A stretch of 64,000 nucleotides of DNA from Clostridia bacterium (GTDB taxonomy: Bacteria > Bacillota > Clostridia > Christensenellales > Aristaeellaceae): positions 1 to 64,000 of the forward strand of contig JAFXVR010000050.1 of NCBI GenBank assembly GCA_017534885.1. The letters run 5' to 3'. Positions 23,938-32,977 of the stretch are shown here, piece by piece. The stretch's first letter is position 1; the number at the start of each line of letters is the position of its first letter. The translations under genes were made by a program, and so were the position numbers. A model generated the notes under the pieces. It worked only from the letters and a program-made list of their open reading frames with translations, was not told the origin of the DNA and searched no databases.

Positions 23938-25328
23938 TTCTCCTCCCACACAAGCTTTCCGTCGTGATCAATATAGGCCAGCCGCCCGTCTCTTTCCACC
24001 GGGGCCAGGCCGCCATAGAAATCCTCCGCCTCGTCCCATTCGGGAGCGATGACCCATTGGCCGCGCGCATCGATGAAGCCCTTACAGCCGGTGTCCGCGT
24101 CCGTGACAGCGAAGCATCCCTCTGAGAACATCCTGCAGAGATCCTCCTCCGACATTTCAAAAACAGGCCCTGTCAGGATCTCGCCCTGCTCGTTGAACAG
24201 CCCATAACGGGAATCTTCCACATCGCCATAGCGCGTGCTTTTGCCCGTCTGATAGAAGGCCGTGCCATTCCCGAAATAGTCCCCCGCGCTGATCAGGTTT
24301 TCCACGTCAAGCCTGAACACCTCCCGGCCGTAGGCATCCAGGAAGGCAATGTATTCCAGTCCGTCTGAGTAATGCGCCAGCTGCAGCTGACCGCGGGAAT
24401 AGGCGTCGCTGCTGCCCGTCCGGTTGACGCTGTCTGACAGAACGGCAACGATTTCATTTTCCGGGGTGATGACCGCATCCTGCCAGGAGGTCAGGGTGAC
24501 GCAGGCTCGTCCCTCGCGGAACGGATAGGCCCATTGATACTGCGGCTCGATCGCCATGTTTCCGGCGGTATCCGCATAGCCGCACAGGTCGGACTCGGCA
24601 TTCCATACAGGCACAAGACCCTCGCTGGCGTTTGCGGTGGCATGGCAGCCCTCCGGCATGGGAATCTCTTTTCCCTCCCGGTCGATCAGCCGCCAGTCAT
24701 CAGCTATATCCGTGTCGTACGGCATGACCGCGCAGTATTCACCTTCGAAGGCATAGATATACTCGCTGTCGTACAGGCAGGGAACAGCGATCTCCCCGTT
24801 GTCACGCCGTGCAAAGCCCTTCCGGAAATCGCGCTGAACACAGACAAGCTTCGCGTCCACCTGCCCGTCCGGATCACTCTCCACATCATCAAAGACCAGG
24901 TCGGAGAAGAATCCGCTGGGGATATCGAAAAAGCCGCACCCGTCATCCCCGCGGATGATATAGATTCCCTCATCGCGTCCGCCGATGAATCGATCCATTT
25001 CATCCCTCGACTCGATCCCCAGGTGACCAGGTTCGAGCGCCCAACGGCCCGTTCTGTCGATGATGCCGCAGTACTCTGATTCGAGCTCCGGATCGTCTGA
25101 AATGAGGCCGACCACCGCATACCCTCCGCGAAAGCCCTCGGCAGACGCAAACTGCGGTTCAATCACCACTGTCCCGGCCCGGTTCATGTAGCCCCAGAGA
25201 TCATCCACGCGGATGGGATACAGCGTGTCCGCGTTCTCAGCGCATGAGTACGTGCCGGTCAGCAGCAGGGCGATGACCAGACAGGCTGCTGAAACAAGCC
25301 TGATCCGGCAGAATCCATGTGTATGCAC
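23934..25328 (-). CDS. Secreted WG-repeat protein
   Basis: 464 residues from a GTG at 25328, chosen because GGGAGG lies 10 bases upstream and the signal peptide (FCRIRLVSAACLVIALLLTG) follows at once; the frame stays open further upstream but is low-complexity there. The mature part has repeated WG-type motifs (LWGYMNRAGTVVIEPQF, CGIIDRTGRWALEPG, GFIDARGQWVIAPEW), a beta-rich repeat of unknown role common in exported Firmicute proteins. It is a paralogue of the interrupted gene at 38110-39519. It overlaps the next gene by 4 bp (ATGA). Confidence 0.82.
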   Translation of the reverse strand: MHTHGFCRIRLVSAACLVIALLLTGTYSCAENADTLYPIRVDDLWGYMNRAGTVVIEPQFASAEGFRGGYAVVGLISDDPELESEYCGIIDRTGRWALEPGHLGIESRDEMDRFIGGRDEGIYIIRGDDGCGFFDIPSGFFSDLVFDDVESDPDGQVDAKLVCVQRDFRKGFARRDNGEIAVPCLYDSEYIYAFEGEYCAVMPYDTDIADDWRLIDREGKEIPMPEGCHATANASEGLVPVWNAESDLCGYADTAGNMAIEPQYQWAYPFREGRACVTLTSWQDAVITPENEIVAVLSDSVNRTGSSDAYSRGQLQLAHYSDGLEYIAFLDAYGREVFRLDVENLISAGDYFGNGTAFYQTGKSTRYGDVEDSRYGLFNEQGEILTGPVFEMSEEDLCRMFSEGCFAVTDADTGCKGFIDARGQWVIAPEWDEAEDFYGGLAPVERDGRLAYIDHDGKLVWEEK

Positions 25329-25383
25329 TGTGTTCCGCCTCCCGTACAAGTGATTCACCCAGCCGGTCTTTACTGTTGAAGCC

Positions 25384-25411
25384 ATTATAGCATGCCGTTT
25401 TTTTTTGTAAA
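25384..25411 (-). promoter_or_regulatory. Promoter for the WG-repeat / SH3-like gene pair
   Basis: TTTACA, 16 bp containing an A-tract, TATAAT on the minus strand, about 50 bp before the GTG start. Confidence 0.65.
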
Positions 25412-25455
25412 GTATCAGCCGTTTCCCGCCTCCCCCGCCCCCTTTGCCAAAATAA

Positions 25456-25484
25456 TTGACGAAACGCCGCAAAAGAGGTATGAT
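25456..25484 (+). promoter_or_regulatory. Promoter for the phoH-era operon
   Basis: TTGACG, 17 bp, TATGAT. The short leader (about 25491-25556) holds two small hairpins, AGAGG..CCTCT and GCCCGC..GCGGGC. Confidence 0.75.
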
Positions 25485-25556
25485 ACACCTGTTGGCAGAG
25501 GACAGGACCTCTGAAAATCAGCCCGCGCTGGGCGGGCAAGGAAGGAAGACAGCATA

Positions 25557-26573
25557 TTGCAGAGCACCATCACCATGACCCTTACGGGCGAAACGATGGA
25601 CGCCTATATGAGCCTGTTCGGGCTGAATGACCAGAACGCGGCGCTGATTGAACAGGAATGCGGCGTGAGCCTCCTGCTGAAGGGGGACGCGCTGCTGGTG
25701 ACAGGAGACAGCAAAGGCGCCGAGACTGCCGGCACCGTCATTGAGAAGCTGCTGGGCATGATTCACCGCCGGGAGCCGGTGGATCGCGCGCGCATCCGGT
25801 ACGCCATCTCCTTAGCGCGGGAGGGACAAGCCGACGCCATCGATGAGATGCTGCGCTCGGTGGTGGCCATCACGCACAGGGGTCGGCAGATCCGCTGCAA
25901 GACGCTGGGTCAGCAGCAGTATGTGCAGTCCATCCGGGATCATGACCTGACATTCGCCATCGGGCCTGCGGGCACGGGCAAGACATATCTTGCCATGGCC
26001 TTAGCCGTGTCAGAGCTGAAAAACAAGACCGTGGAGCGCATTGTGCTGACGCGCCCCGCGGTGGAGGCCGGCGAACGGCTGGGCTTCCTGCCCGGAGACC
26101 TGACGCAGAAGGTCGATCCCTACCTGCGTCCGCTCTATGACGCCCTCTATGAATTCATGGGCGTGGATTCCTATCAGAAGCTGCTGGAGCGCGGCACCCT
26201 TGAGATCGCTCCGCTGGCCTATATGCGCGGGCGGACGCTTTCCAATTCGTTCATTATTCTGGATGAGGCGCAGAACACCACTTCCGAGCAGATGAAAATG
26301 TTCCTGACGCGCCTGGGGTTTGGCTCCCGGGCGGTCATCACCGGCGATGTGACCCAGACCGACCTGCCCCCGGGCAAGGTGTCCGGGCTGGAAGAAGCGG
26401 TCACCGTGCTGAAAGACATCCCGGCGATCGGCATTGTGCGGCTGACCGGCAAGGATGTGGTGCGCCACGAGCTGGTTCAGCGCATTGTGGAGGCATATGA
26501 CGCCTATCATCGGTCAGACAAAGGAGGCCGGACAGATGAAAAAGCGGAAAGAGGGAGAACGGCGGGAGCGTAA
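25557..26573 (+). CDS. phoH: PhoH-like ATPase
   Basis: 338 residues from a TTG start behind GGAAGGAAG; an ATG six codons later is the alternative. Walker A is GPAGTGKT (136-143) and Walker B IILDEAQN with Asp236-Glu237. The motif FLTRLGFGSRAVITGDVTQ is typical of the family. PhoH-like ATPases resemble the helicase core and are linked to RNA metabolism; the exact substrate is not settled. It is first in the block phoH / 7TM-HD / ybeY-cdd / era and overlaps the next gene by 38 bp. Confidence 0.92.
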   Translation: MQSTITMTLTGETMDAYMSLFGLNDQNAALIEQECGVSLLLKGDALLVTGDSKGAETAGTVIEKLLGMIHRREPVDRARIRYAISLAREGQADAIDEMLRSVVAITHRGRQIRCKTLGQQQYVQSIRDHDLTFAIGPAGTGKTYLAMALAVSELKNKTVERIVLTRPAVEAGERLGFLPGDLTQKVDPYLRPLYDALYEFMGVDSYQKLLERGTLEIAPLAYMRGRTLSNSFIILDEAQNTTSEQMKMFLTRLGFGSRAVITGDVTQTDLPPGKVSGLEEAVTVLKDIPAIGIVRLTGKDVVRHELVQRIVEAYDAYHRSDKGGRTDEKAERGRTAGA

Positions 26574-28758
26574 AAGCGCTCTCGAAAGGCTGCGAAACTG
26601 GCTGAAGTCCAGCGCAAGCCGCTGCGCCCTGATCGTGCTGGCAGGCGGCATCCTTTTGCTTGGCCTGACCTGGCTTGTCTGTGTGCCTGAGCGGTACAAC
26701 CTGTCGGTGGGTTCCATCTCCCGTCAAACCATCAACGCCCCGAAGGACGTGGTGGACGAGATTGCCACCCAGGACGCGAAGAAAGCGGCAGCCGCGGCTG
26801 TGGAGCCCGCCTACCATCTGCAGGAAGGCGTGTCTGACCAGGTGCTGCAGCAGCTGAGCGCTCTGTTCAGCGAGCTGCGGATCGTACAGCAGTACGGCCT
26901 GACGCTCCGGGAAGCGAGCGATACCGACGAGAGCATCCGCGTCCGTTCCTTTACCGATGATGAAATCAGCTATGCCCAGGGCATTGTGACCCAGCTGAAC
27001 CTGACGCGCTATCAGGCCACCACCCTGCTGCGCACCAGCAACGCCGATTTCGACATCATGGTCTCCACCGTGACCACCGCAGTGGAAAATGCGCTGAATT
27101 CCGGCGTCCGGGAGGGCCAGGTTTCCAACGCCATCTCCACCATCCAGCAGATCGTAGGCTATCGGGTGGACATTTCCCTCACCCAGAACATCCTGCCCTC
27201 TGTGCTGCGCACCTGCCTGCAGCCCAATCTGGTGATTGATCAGGCCACCACCGAAACCGCCCGGCAGAAGGCCATGGACGCGGTGGACACCGTGATCTGC
27301 CTGCAGGGGCAGAACATCATCCGCGAGGGCGATGTCGTCACCCGGAATCAGCTGGAGATGCTCCGCTCCCTGGGTCTTTTGCAGGATAATCAGTACGACT
27401 TCTCCGTGTACAGCGGCTCGGCGCTGCTGGTCTGCCTGTCCGTCGTGCTGCTGGTCATTCTGCTGCAGCTGACCGACCGGGAGCTCCTGCACGATGTCAA
27501 GCGCACAGCGGTGGTCATGAGCGTCATGATCCTGTCCACCGGCGCCGCGGCCATTGCCATCAAGCTGTCCAGCGCCTACTTCATACCGGCGGCCCTCGGG
27601 GCCATGCTGCTGTCCGTCCTGCTGGGCTGGCAGCCGGCGATATCCGCCACTCCTTCCCTTGCGCTGCTGATTTCCAGCCTGGCCGCCGGCAACAGCTCAT
27701 CCTCCATGCTGGAGATGATCGTGCTGCTGCTGATGACCCTCACCGGCTCCATCATATCCATCTGCTACGAGCGGGGGAAGGCCCAGCGCTCAATGGTCAT
27801 CATCTGCGGCCTGCTGGTGGCCGTGAGCAATGCGGCGGAAGTCATGGCCATGGCGCTGCTCTCCTCTCTGGATACCAGCGGCATGTACCTGGATATGCTC
27901 TGGGCTGCCGGCGGCGGCCTGCTTTCCGCAGCGCTGGTTATCGGCCTTCAGCCCCTGTTTGAGGCCATCTTCAACCTGGCGACCTCCAGCAAGCTGCTGG
28001 AGCTGTGCAACCCCACGCAGCCCCTGCTGCGCAAGCTCCTGCTGGAAGCCTCAGGCACCTATCATCATTCGATCATCGTGGCTAACCTGGCCGAGGCGGC
28101 GGCGGAGCGCATCGGCGCCAACCCGCTTCTGGCCCGCACCGGCGCGTATTATCATGATGTGGGCAAGCTCAAGCGGCCCCAGTATTTCAAGGAAAACCAG
28201 AACGGAGAAAACCCGCTGACCACCAAGGATCCCTATGTGGCGGCAGGCATTGTCACCTCCCATACCAAGGACGGTCTGCAGCTGGCCCAGAAATACCACC
28301 TGCCTGCTGAAGTTCAGCAGATCATCCTGCAGCATCACGGCGACACGCCGGTCATGTATTTCTATCATAAGGCGCTGCAGCAGCCGGACGGTCAGGCGGT
28401 GGACATCAAGGATTTCCGCTACTCCGGGCCCAGGCCCCGCACCCGGGAGGCCGCCATCATCATGCTGGCGGACACGGTTGAAGCCGCGGTGCGCTCCATG
28501 CCCGATCCGACGCCCCAGGCCATCCAGGAGAACATCGAGCGCCTTCTCAGGGGCAAGATCGAGGACGGCCAGCTCAGCGACAGCCCGCTGTCTCTGCGGG
28601 ATATCGACAGCATCTGCGAGGCCTTTGCCAGCGTACTCAACGGCGTCTTCCACGAGCGCATCGCCTACCCGCAGGCGGCGATTCCCAAGCGAAATCTGTT
28701 CGAGCTCAGCGAGGAGAAAGCCAGTAGCGAACAGGGTGAAGGGGGGGCGAGAGAGTGA
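26536..28758 (+). CDS. 7TM-HD phosphodiesterase (PgpH/YqfF-like, likely c-di-AMP hydrolase)
   Basis: 740 residues from the ATG at 26536 (AAAGGAGG 9 bases upstream). Layout: one membrane segment (about 33-53), an extracytoplasmic 7TMR-HD domain (about 60-290), a run of seven membrane segments (about 300-490), and a cytoplasmic HD domain with HHSIIVANLAEAAA and YYHDVGK (His540-Asp541). PgpH of this family degrades cyclic di-AMP. Position between phoH and ybeY is the conserved Firmicute order. The 3' end overlaps ybeY by 4 bp (GTGA). Confidence 0.92.
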   Translation: MKKRKEGERRERKSALERLRNWLKSSASRCALIVLAGGILLLGLTWLVCVPERYNLSVGSISRQTINAPKDVVDEIATQDAKKAAAAAVEPAYHLQEGVSDQVLQQLSALFSELRIVQQYGLTLREASDTDESIRVRSFTDDEISYAQGIVTQLNLTRYQATTLLRTSNADFDIMVSTVTTAVENALNSGVREGQVSNAISTIQQIVGYRVDISLTQNILPSVLRTCLQPNLVIDQATTETARQKAMDAVDTVICLQGQNIIREGDVVTRNQLEMLRSLGLLQDNQYDFSVYSGSALLVCLSVVLLVILLQLTDRELLHDVKRTAVVMSVMILSTGAAAIAIKLSSAYFIPAALGAMLLSVLLGWQPAISATPSLALLISSLAAGNSSSSMLEMIVLLLMTLTGSIISICYERGKAQRSMVIICGLLVAVSNAAEVMAMALLSSLDTSGMYLDMLWAAGGGLLSAALVIGLQPLFEAIFNLATSSKLLELCNPTQPLLRKLLLEASGTYHHSIIVANLAEAAAERIGANPLLARTGAYYHDVGKLKRPQYFKENQNGENPLTTKDPYVAAGIVTSHTKDGLQLAQKYHLPAEVQQIILQHHGDTPVMYFYHKALQQPDGQAVDIKDFRYSGPRPRTREAAIIMLADTVEAAVRSMPDPTPQAIQENIERLLRGKIEDGQLSDSPLSLRDIDSICEAFASVLNGVFHERIAYPQAAIPKRNLFELSEEKASSEQGEGGARE

Positions 28759-29657
28759 AAATCCTCTGGCAGATGGAGGTTCAGACCGACCCCGCCTGGT
28801 TCTCCCTGATGCAGGCCGCTGCGGACTGCGCCCTCTGGCGGGAGGGGATCAGGGAACACTGTGCGGTGAACGTGCGCCTCTGCGATGACGCGGCCATTCA
28901 GGCCGTCAACCGGGAGCAGCGCAGCCTTGATCGGGCCACAGACGTGCTGTCCTTCCCCATCATCCGCTATCCCCAGGGAAAAACAGCCGGGAGCTGCGGG
29001 CGGCTGCTTCGCACGGCCTACGACGATGAAGCGGAAGCCTGCATGTTGGGCGACATCATCATTTCCGTCGATCATGTGCTTCAGCAGGCGGCTGAATACG
29101 GCCACAGCCCCACACGGGAAGCGGCTTACCTGCTGACGCACGGACTCTGCCACCTGATGGGCTACGACCATATCGAGGAAGCCGACCAAAGGAGGATGCG
29201 CGCAATGGAAGAAAGGATACTCAGCGACATCGGCTGCAGCCGTGACGGCGGTCAGACCGTGTCCGACGAGGCGCTGCTGGCCCTGGCCAGGGCTGCCCGG
29301 GAGAGAAGCTACTCACCCTATTCCGGCTTTGCGGTAGGCGCGGCGCTGTTGTGCGCGGACGGCCGGGTTTATCAGGGCTGCAATATTGAAAACGCCTCCT
29401 TTGGGCTGACCAACTGCGCCGAGCGCACAGCGGTCTTCAAGGCCGTCAGCGAGGGGGAGATGGACTTTGTGGCCATCGCCATCGCCTCTGAAAAAACCGC
29501 GCCCTGGCCCTGCGGCGCCTGCAGGCAGGTGCTCAACGAGTTTGCGCCGAACCTACGGGTGCTGGTGACCTGGGACGGGCAGGTGGACGAGGCTCCGCTG
29601 CAGACCCTGCTGCCCCACGGCTTTGGGCCCAAAGAACTGACGGACGGCCAGGAGTGA
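28755..29657 (+). CDS. YbeY rRNA maturation endonuclease fused to cytidine deaminase
   Basis: 300 residues, GTG start overlapping the upstream stop. Residues 1-165 are YbeY, a zinc endoribonuclease for 16S rRNA maturation, with ligands His129, His133 and His139 in THGLCHLMGYDH. Residues 170-300 are a complete cytidine deaminase: YSPYSGFAVGAAL, Cys221-Ala-Glu223 (NCAERTAVF) and Cys253..Cys256 (PCGACRQ). In Bacillus these are separate genes with dgkA between them; here dgkA is absent and the two are one frame with only a short linker. No internal stop is visible. Both active sites look intact. Confidence 0.9.
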   Translation: MKILWQMEVQTDPAWFSLMQAAADCALWREGIREHCAVNVRLCDDAAIQAVNREQRSLDRATDVLSFPIIRYPQGKTAGSCGRLLRTAYDDEAEACMLGDIIISVDHVLQQAAEYGHSPTREAAYLLTHGLCHLMGYDHIEEADQRRMRAMEERILSDIGCSRDGGQTVSDEALLALARAARERSYSPYSGFAVGAALLCADGRVYQGCNIENASFGLTNCAERTAVFKAVSEGEMDFVAIAIASEKTAPWPCGACRQVLNEFAPNLRVLVTWDGQVDEAPLQTLLPHGFGPKELTDGQE

Positions 29658-29664
29658 TTGCAAG

Positions 29665-30570
29665 ATGACTGAAACAAAAAAACCCTTCCATTCAGGCTTT
29701 GTGGCCATTGTGGGCCGGCCTAATGTGGGCAAATCCACACTGATGAACGCCCTGATCGGCGAGAAGATCGCCATTGTATCCGCCAGACCTCAGACCACCC
29801 GCAGCCGCCTGATGGGTGTGCTGACCGGCGACGGCTGGCAGATCGTGTTTCTGGACACCCCGGGCATCCACACGCCCCGCTCCCGCCTGGGCGAGTACAT
29901 GATGCAGTCCGTGCGGGACGCCATGGACGGCGTCGAGATGCTGATGGTGCTGCTGGATGCGGCCAATGTGACCGAGGCTGACCGGAAGGTGGCCGCCGAC
30001 CTGACCCAGAAGAAAACGCCCAAGCTGCTGGTGCTCAACAAGCTGGATCTGGTGAAGCCCGAGCGCGTACTGGCGCTGATGGGTGAATTCGGCAGTCTCG
30101 GCTACGATACCATCATTCCGGTGAGCGCCAAGACCGGCGACGGCCTGGAGGACCTGAAGCAGGCCCTTGCGGCATCCTTGCCCGAAGGCCCGCAGTACTT
30201 CCCCGACGACATGATCACTGACCAGCCTGAGCGCCAGCTCTGCGCGGAACTGATCCGGGAAAAGGCGCTGGTTCACCTTCGCGACGAAGTACCCCATGGT
30301 ATCGGTGTGGAGATGATGGCCATCAACCGCGTCCGGGACGACCTGACCGAGATCCACGCCACGATCTACTGTGAGCGCGAAGCCCACAAGGGCATCATCA
30401 TCGGCAAGGGCGGCGCCATGTTGCGCACCATCGGCACGGAGGCCCGGGAGGACATTGAGCGGTTGATGTGCACTCATGTGGATCTGCAGCTCTGGGTCAA
30501 GGTGCGTCCGGACTGGCGCAACCGTCCGGAGGATCTGCGCAACCTGGGCTACGACAGCCGCAGAGGCTGA
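29665..30570 (+). CDS. era: GTPase Era
   Basis: 301 residues, normal length. Small GTPase domain with G1 GRPNVGKST, G2 region RPQTTRSRLMG, G3 DTPGIH and G4 NKLD; then a KH domain with IIIGKGGAMLRTIG. Era binds the 3' end of 16S rRNA in 30S assembly, matching the upstream YbeY. It lies 7 bp after the fusion gene, so it belongs to the same operon. Confidence 0.96.
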   Translation: MTETKKPFHSGFVAIVGRPNVGKSTLMNALIGEKIAIVSARPQTTRSRLMGVLTGDGWQIVFLDTPGIHTPRSRLGEYMMQSVRDAMDGVEMLMVLLDAANVTEADRKVAADLTQKKTPKLLVLNKLDLVKPERVLALMGEFGSLGYDTIIPVSAKTGDGLEDLKQALAASLPEGPQYFPDDMITDQPERQLCAELIREKALVHLRDEVPHGIGVEMMAINRVRDDLTEIHATIYCEREAHKGIIIGKGGAMLRTIGTEAREDIERLMCTHVDLQLWVKVRPDWRNRPEDLRNLGYDSRRG

Positions 30571-30658
30571 AAACCGCCGTTCACTTCAGTCAGCGTGAAA
30601 GCATATCAGAAGCAGGTCATAACACGCCCCGCAGGGGCTTCAAGGAGTATATCCGTCC

Positions 30659-31663
30659 ATGAAGAAAGCCATCGCCATCATCCTGATCCTCATCCTGTCC
30701 GCCCTCACCCCCGCCGCACTGTCGGCGGACGTCAACCTGAAGAGAACCGTCGAAACCTACGAGGCTACTGTGGCGGACATTCAGCCTGAATCCCTTGAGC
30801 GCTTCATCTTCTTCACCGATCCCCATGTCATCTGCTATCCCGTCAAAACCTGGTCTTACTTTCATGCCGCCATGCGCAAGGTGCAAAGCGTTCAGGAACA
30901 GCTGGGAATCAGCACCGTGATCTCCGGCGGAGACTGGATAGGCAGTTATGACACCAACGAAGAGGCCATCAAGAAGCTGTCCACCATGACAAAGCGCTGC
31001 CAGGGCATCTTCGGCGCGGAGAACTTCGTACCGCTGATGGGCAACCATGACACCAACCAGCAGGGATCGGAAAGCGCCGAAGAGCGCGTTGGCCGCACCA
31101 CGGTGCTGAGTGTTGAGGAATACACCCAGGCCATGTTTGCCGTTCAGGGATCGGCATACTATATTCACGAGGGAGAGAACACCCGCTTTTACGCGATGGA
31201 CACCGGCGTCTACCTGCAGGGCATGAACGCCGACAACATGAAGAAGTACCGCTGGGGCCAGATCTCATGGCTCGCTGATAGCTTGATCCAGGACGATGCG
31301 CCGCACTCCGCCATCGCGCTCCATATCTTTTACGAGAGCAAAGCCGGTGAAAAGATCGGCGAGTTCGCCACCCACATCTTTGAGCTCTGCCAGGCTTACA
31401 ACAACCGGGAAACCATTTCCAAAAACGGCCAGATCTATGACTTTACCGGCTGCACAGGCCATGTGGAGTTTGCCATCGCCGGCCATATCCACGTGGATTA
31501 CACCGAGGTCTACTGCGGCATCCCGGTGATTGTCACGCGCACCATGCTGACCCACAGCGAGACCGCTTTCGACGTATTCGCGGTGGACTATGACCAGAGG
31601 GTGATCCACATCGTGCGATACGGCGCCGGCAACGACCGGGAGGTGCCGCTGGTCACTTGGTAA
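30659..31663 (+). CDS. Secreted calcineurin-like metallophosphoesterase
   Basis: 334 residues with signal peptide MKKAIAIILILILSALTPAA. The metal-binding motifs appear in order: FTDPH, GGDW, GNHD, a lone His in ALHIFY, and GHIH. This fits the binuclear metallophosphoesterase superfamily acting outside the membrane; the substrate is unknown. Note DPH in place of the common DxH and GGDW in place of GGDL. The ribosome site AAGGAG is good. It follows era by 88 bp and ends at a strong terminator. Confidence 0.85.
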   Translation: MKKAIAIILILILSALTPAALSADVNLKRTVETYEATVADIQPESLERFIFFTDPHVICYPVKTWSYFHAAMRKVQSVQEQLGISTVISGGDWIGSYDTNEEAIKKLSTMTKRCQGIFGAENFVPLMGNHDTNQQGSESAEERVGRTTVLSVEEYTQAMFAVQGSAYYIHEGENTRFYAMDTGVYLQGMNADNMKKYRWGQISWLADSLIQDDAPHSAIALHIFYESKAGEKIGEFATHIFELCQAYNNRETISKNGQIYDFTGCTGHVEFAIAGHIHVDYTEVYCGIPVIVTRTMLTHSETAFDVFAVDYDQRVIHIVRYGAGNDREVPLVTW

Positions 31664-31683
31664 CGCTGCCGCAGACTGCATGG

Positions 31684-31737
31684 CAATGCAAAAACTCCGG
31701 GCACGGTTTGTTCTGATTGCCCGGAGTTTTTGCATTG
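31684..31737. terminator. Strong bidirectional terminator
   Basis: Perfect 20-bp stem CAATGCAAAAACTCCGGGCA and its complement with a 14-base loop; A/T tracts inside the arms let it work on both strands. It separates the era-side operon from the convergent YdcF-like gene. Confidence 0.8.
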
Positions 31738-31828
31738 GCTTTGCGTCTGTGCTTTGGGTCAGGTGCACAGCATCTTGATGCACAAATCTCCTGCATCACA
31801 GGCTGTGTGTCCGTAAGCCGCAGAGCGG

Positions 31829-32941
31829 TCAGTTGTCCTCCGTGTTCAGCAGTGTTGTCAGCATTTCCTCCAGCTGTCCCGCCGCGATCCGGGCGTCGTA
31901 CTTCGCGAGCTGCTCCGGCGCTTTGATCTCACAGCTGTAATTCCCCGCGAGGCTGATGCTCAGACCCTCTGTCCTACGCACGATCTCCGCTAAGGTTTCA
32001 TAGAGGATATTCGCCCGGCGCTGATGGTAGGAGGAGGTCACGATGGTGATTTCCTCGATCCCCTGCGCTTTCAGGATGGCAAAGGTGTTGACAGCATTGT
32101 CCAGGGTCGTCATCGCGCTTTCGTCGGTGAAGATCCTGTCCCCGGCAATTCCGCAATTCTCCGTGAGATACGCCTTCATCAGACCAGCTTCGGTGTGTTC
32201 TTCAGGATTGTTCTCCCCTGTTGCGCCGCCGGTGCAGACCAGGATGGACTCCGGAAAGGCTGCTGCTGCATTCGCCGCGGCCCCGCATCTGGCCTTCAGC
32301 TCATCCGTCATCTCTCCGTCCTGCAACTGGTAGCCCAGCACCACAAAGGCGTGTTTTCCGGAGATGGGCAGCTTCGCGGGATCGTCCCGGTCATCGATGT
32401 ACAGGCGGTAGCCGGGGTCGAGATAGATCTCCTCCCACTTTTCCGCGATGAAGGCGGCCAGCGCGTCCTCCTTCATTGCCTCCAGATCGGAGCGGACAGC
32501 ATCCAGCGCCTGCTGCGCCGCGGCGAGATCGCTCAGGAGTACGCCGTAGTCCACCACGGGCTCTTCCGGCTCCGCAGGCTTTTCCGGAGCGGGAGTGCTG
32601 TGCTTGTCGATCCACAGCTCCCAGGTGTTCTGTATGCCGTCCTCCCCGATATACAGCAGCACGCAGGAGGGCTCCGCGCCGGGCTCCTTCCCTGTCACCT
32701 GGCAGAGAATGCAGTAAACGCCCGCGCTTTCTCCCAGCAGGGCGATGGGTTCATAGACCGCGTCCTCCAGCCCCTCCACCGCCTTGTCAAAAGCCGCCCG
32801 GACTTCCGCGGTGATCTCGGAAGTCACGCTGATGTGCCAGGCCTCATCCTCTCCGCTGTCGTCTGTTTCAGCCAGCGCCCCCGCGCAGACGCACAGCGCC
32901 AGCAGCAGGGCGATTGTCAACCGGATAAGCTGTCTTTTCAT
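31829..32941 (-). CDS. Exported YdcF/DUF218-like protein
   Basis: 370 residues with signal peptide IRLTIALLLALCVCAGALA. Residues about 195-340 are a DUF218 domain (HAFVVLGYQLQDGEMTDELK, CTGGATGEN, EAGLMKAYL, SSYHQRRA), the fold shared by YdcF and ElyC, which binds nucleotide-like ligands or affects envelope precursors. The N-terminal part is unique and mentions no known motif. The paralogue-like order signal peptide / unknown / DUF218 suggests an extracytoplasmic enzyme. It lies 36 bp downstream of the SpoIIE-type phosphatase and may share its operon. Confidence 0.78.
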   Translation of the reverse strand: MKRQLIRLTIALLLALCVCAGALAETDDSGEDEAWHISVTSEITAEVRAAFDKAVEGLEDAVYEPIALLGESAGVYCILCQVTGKEPGAEPSCVLLYIGEDGIQNTWELWIDKHSTPAPEKPAEPEEPVVDYGVLLSDLAAAQQALDAVRSDLEAMKEDALAAFIAEKWEEIYLDPGYRLYIDDRDDPAKLPISGKHAFVVLGYQLQDGEMTDELKARCGAAANAAAAFPESILVCTGGATGENNPEEHTEAGLMKAYLTENCGIAGDRIFTDESAMTTLDNAVNTFAILKAQGIEEITIVTSSYHQRRANILYETLAEIVRRTEGLSISLAGNYSCEIKAPEQLAKYDARIAAGQLEEMLTTLLNTEDN

Positions 32942-32977
32942 ACTGCACCTCGTCTCTCTTTGATTCAGTCGGTTATC

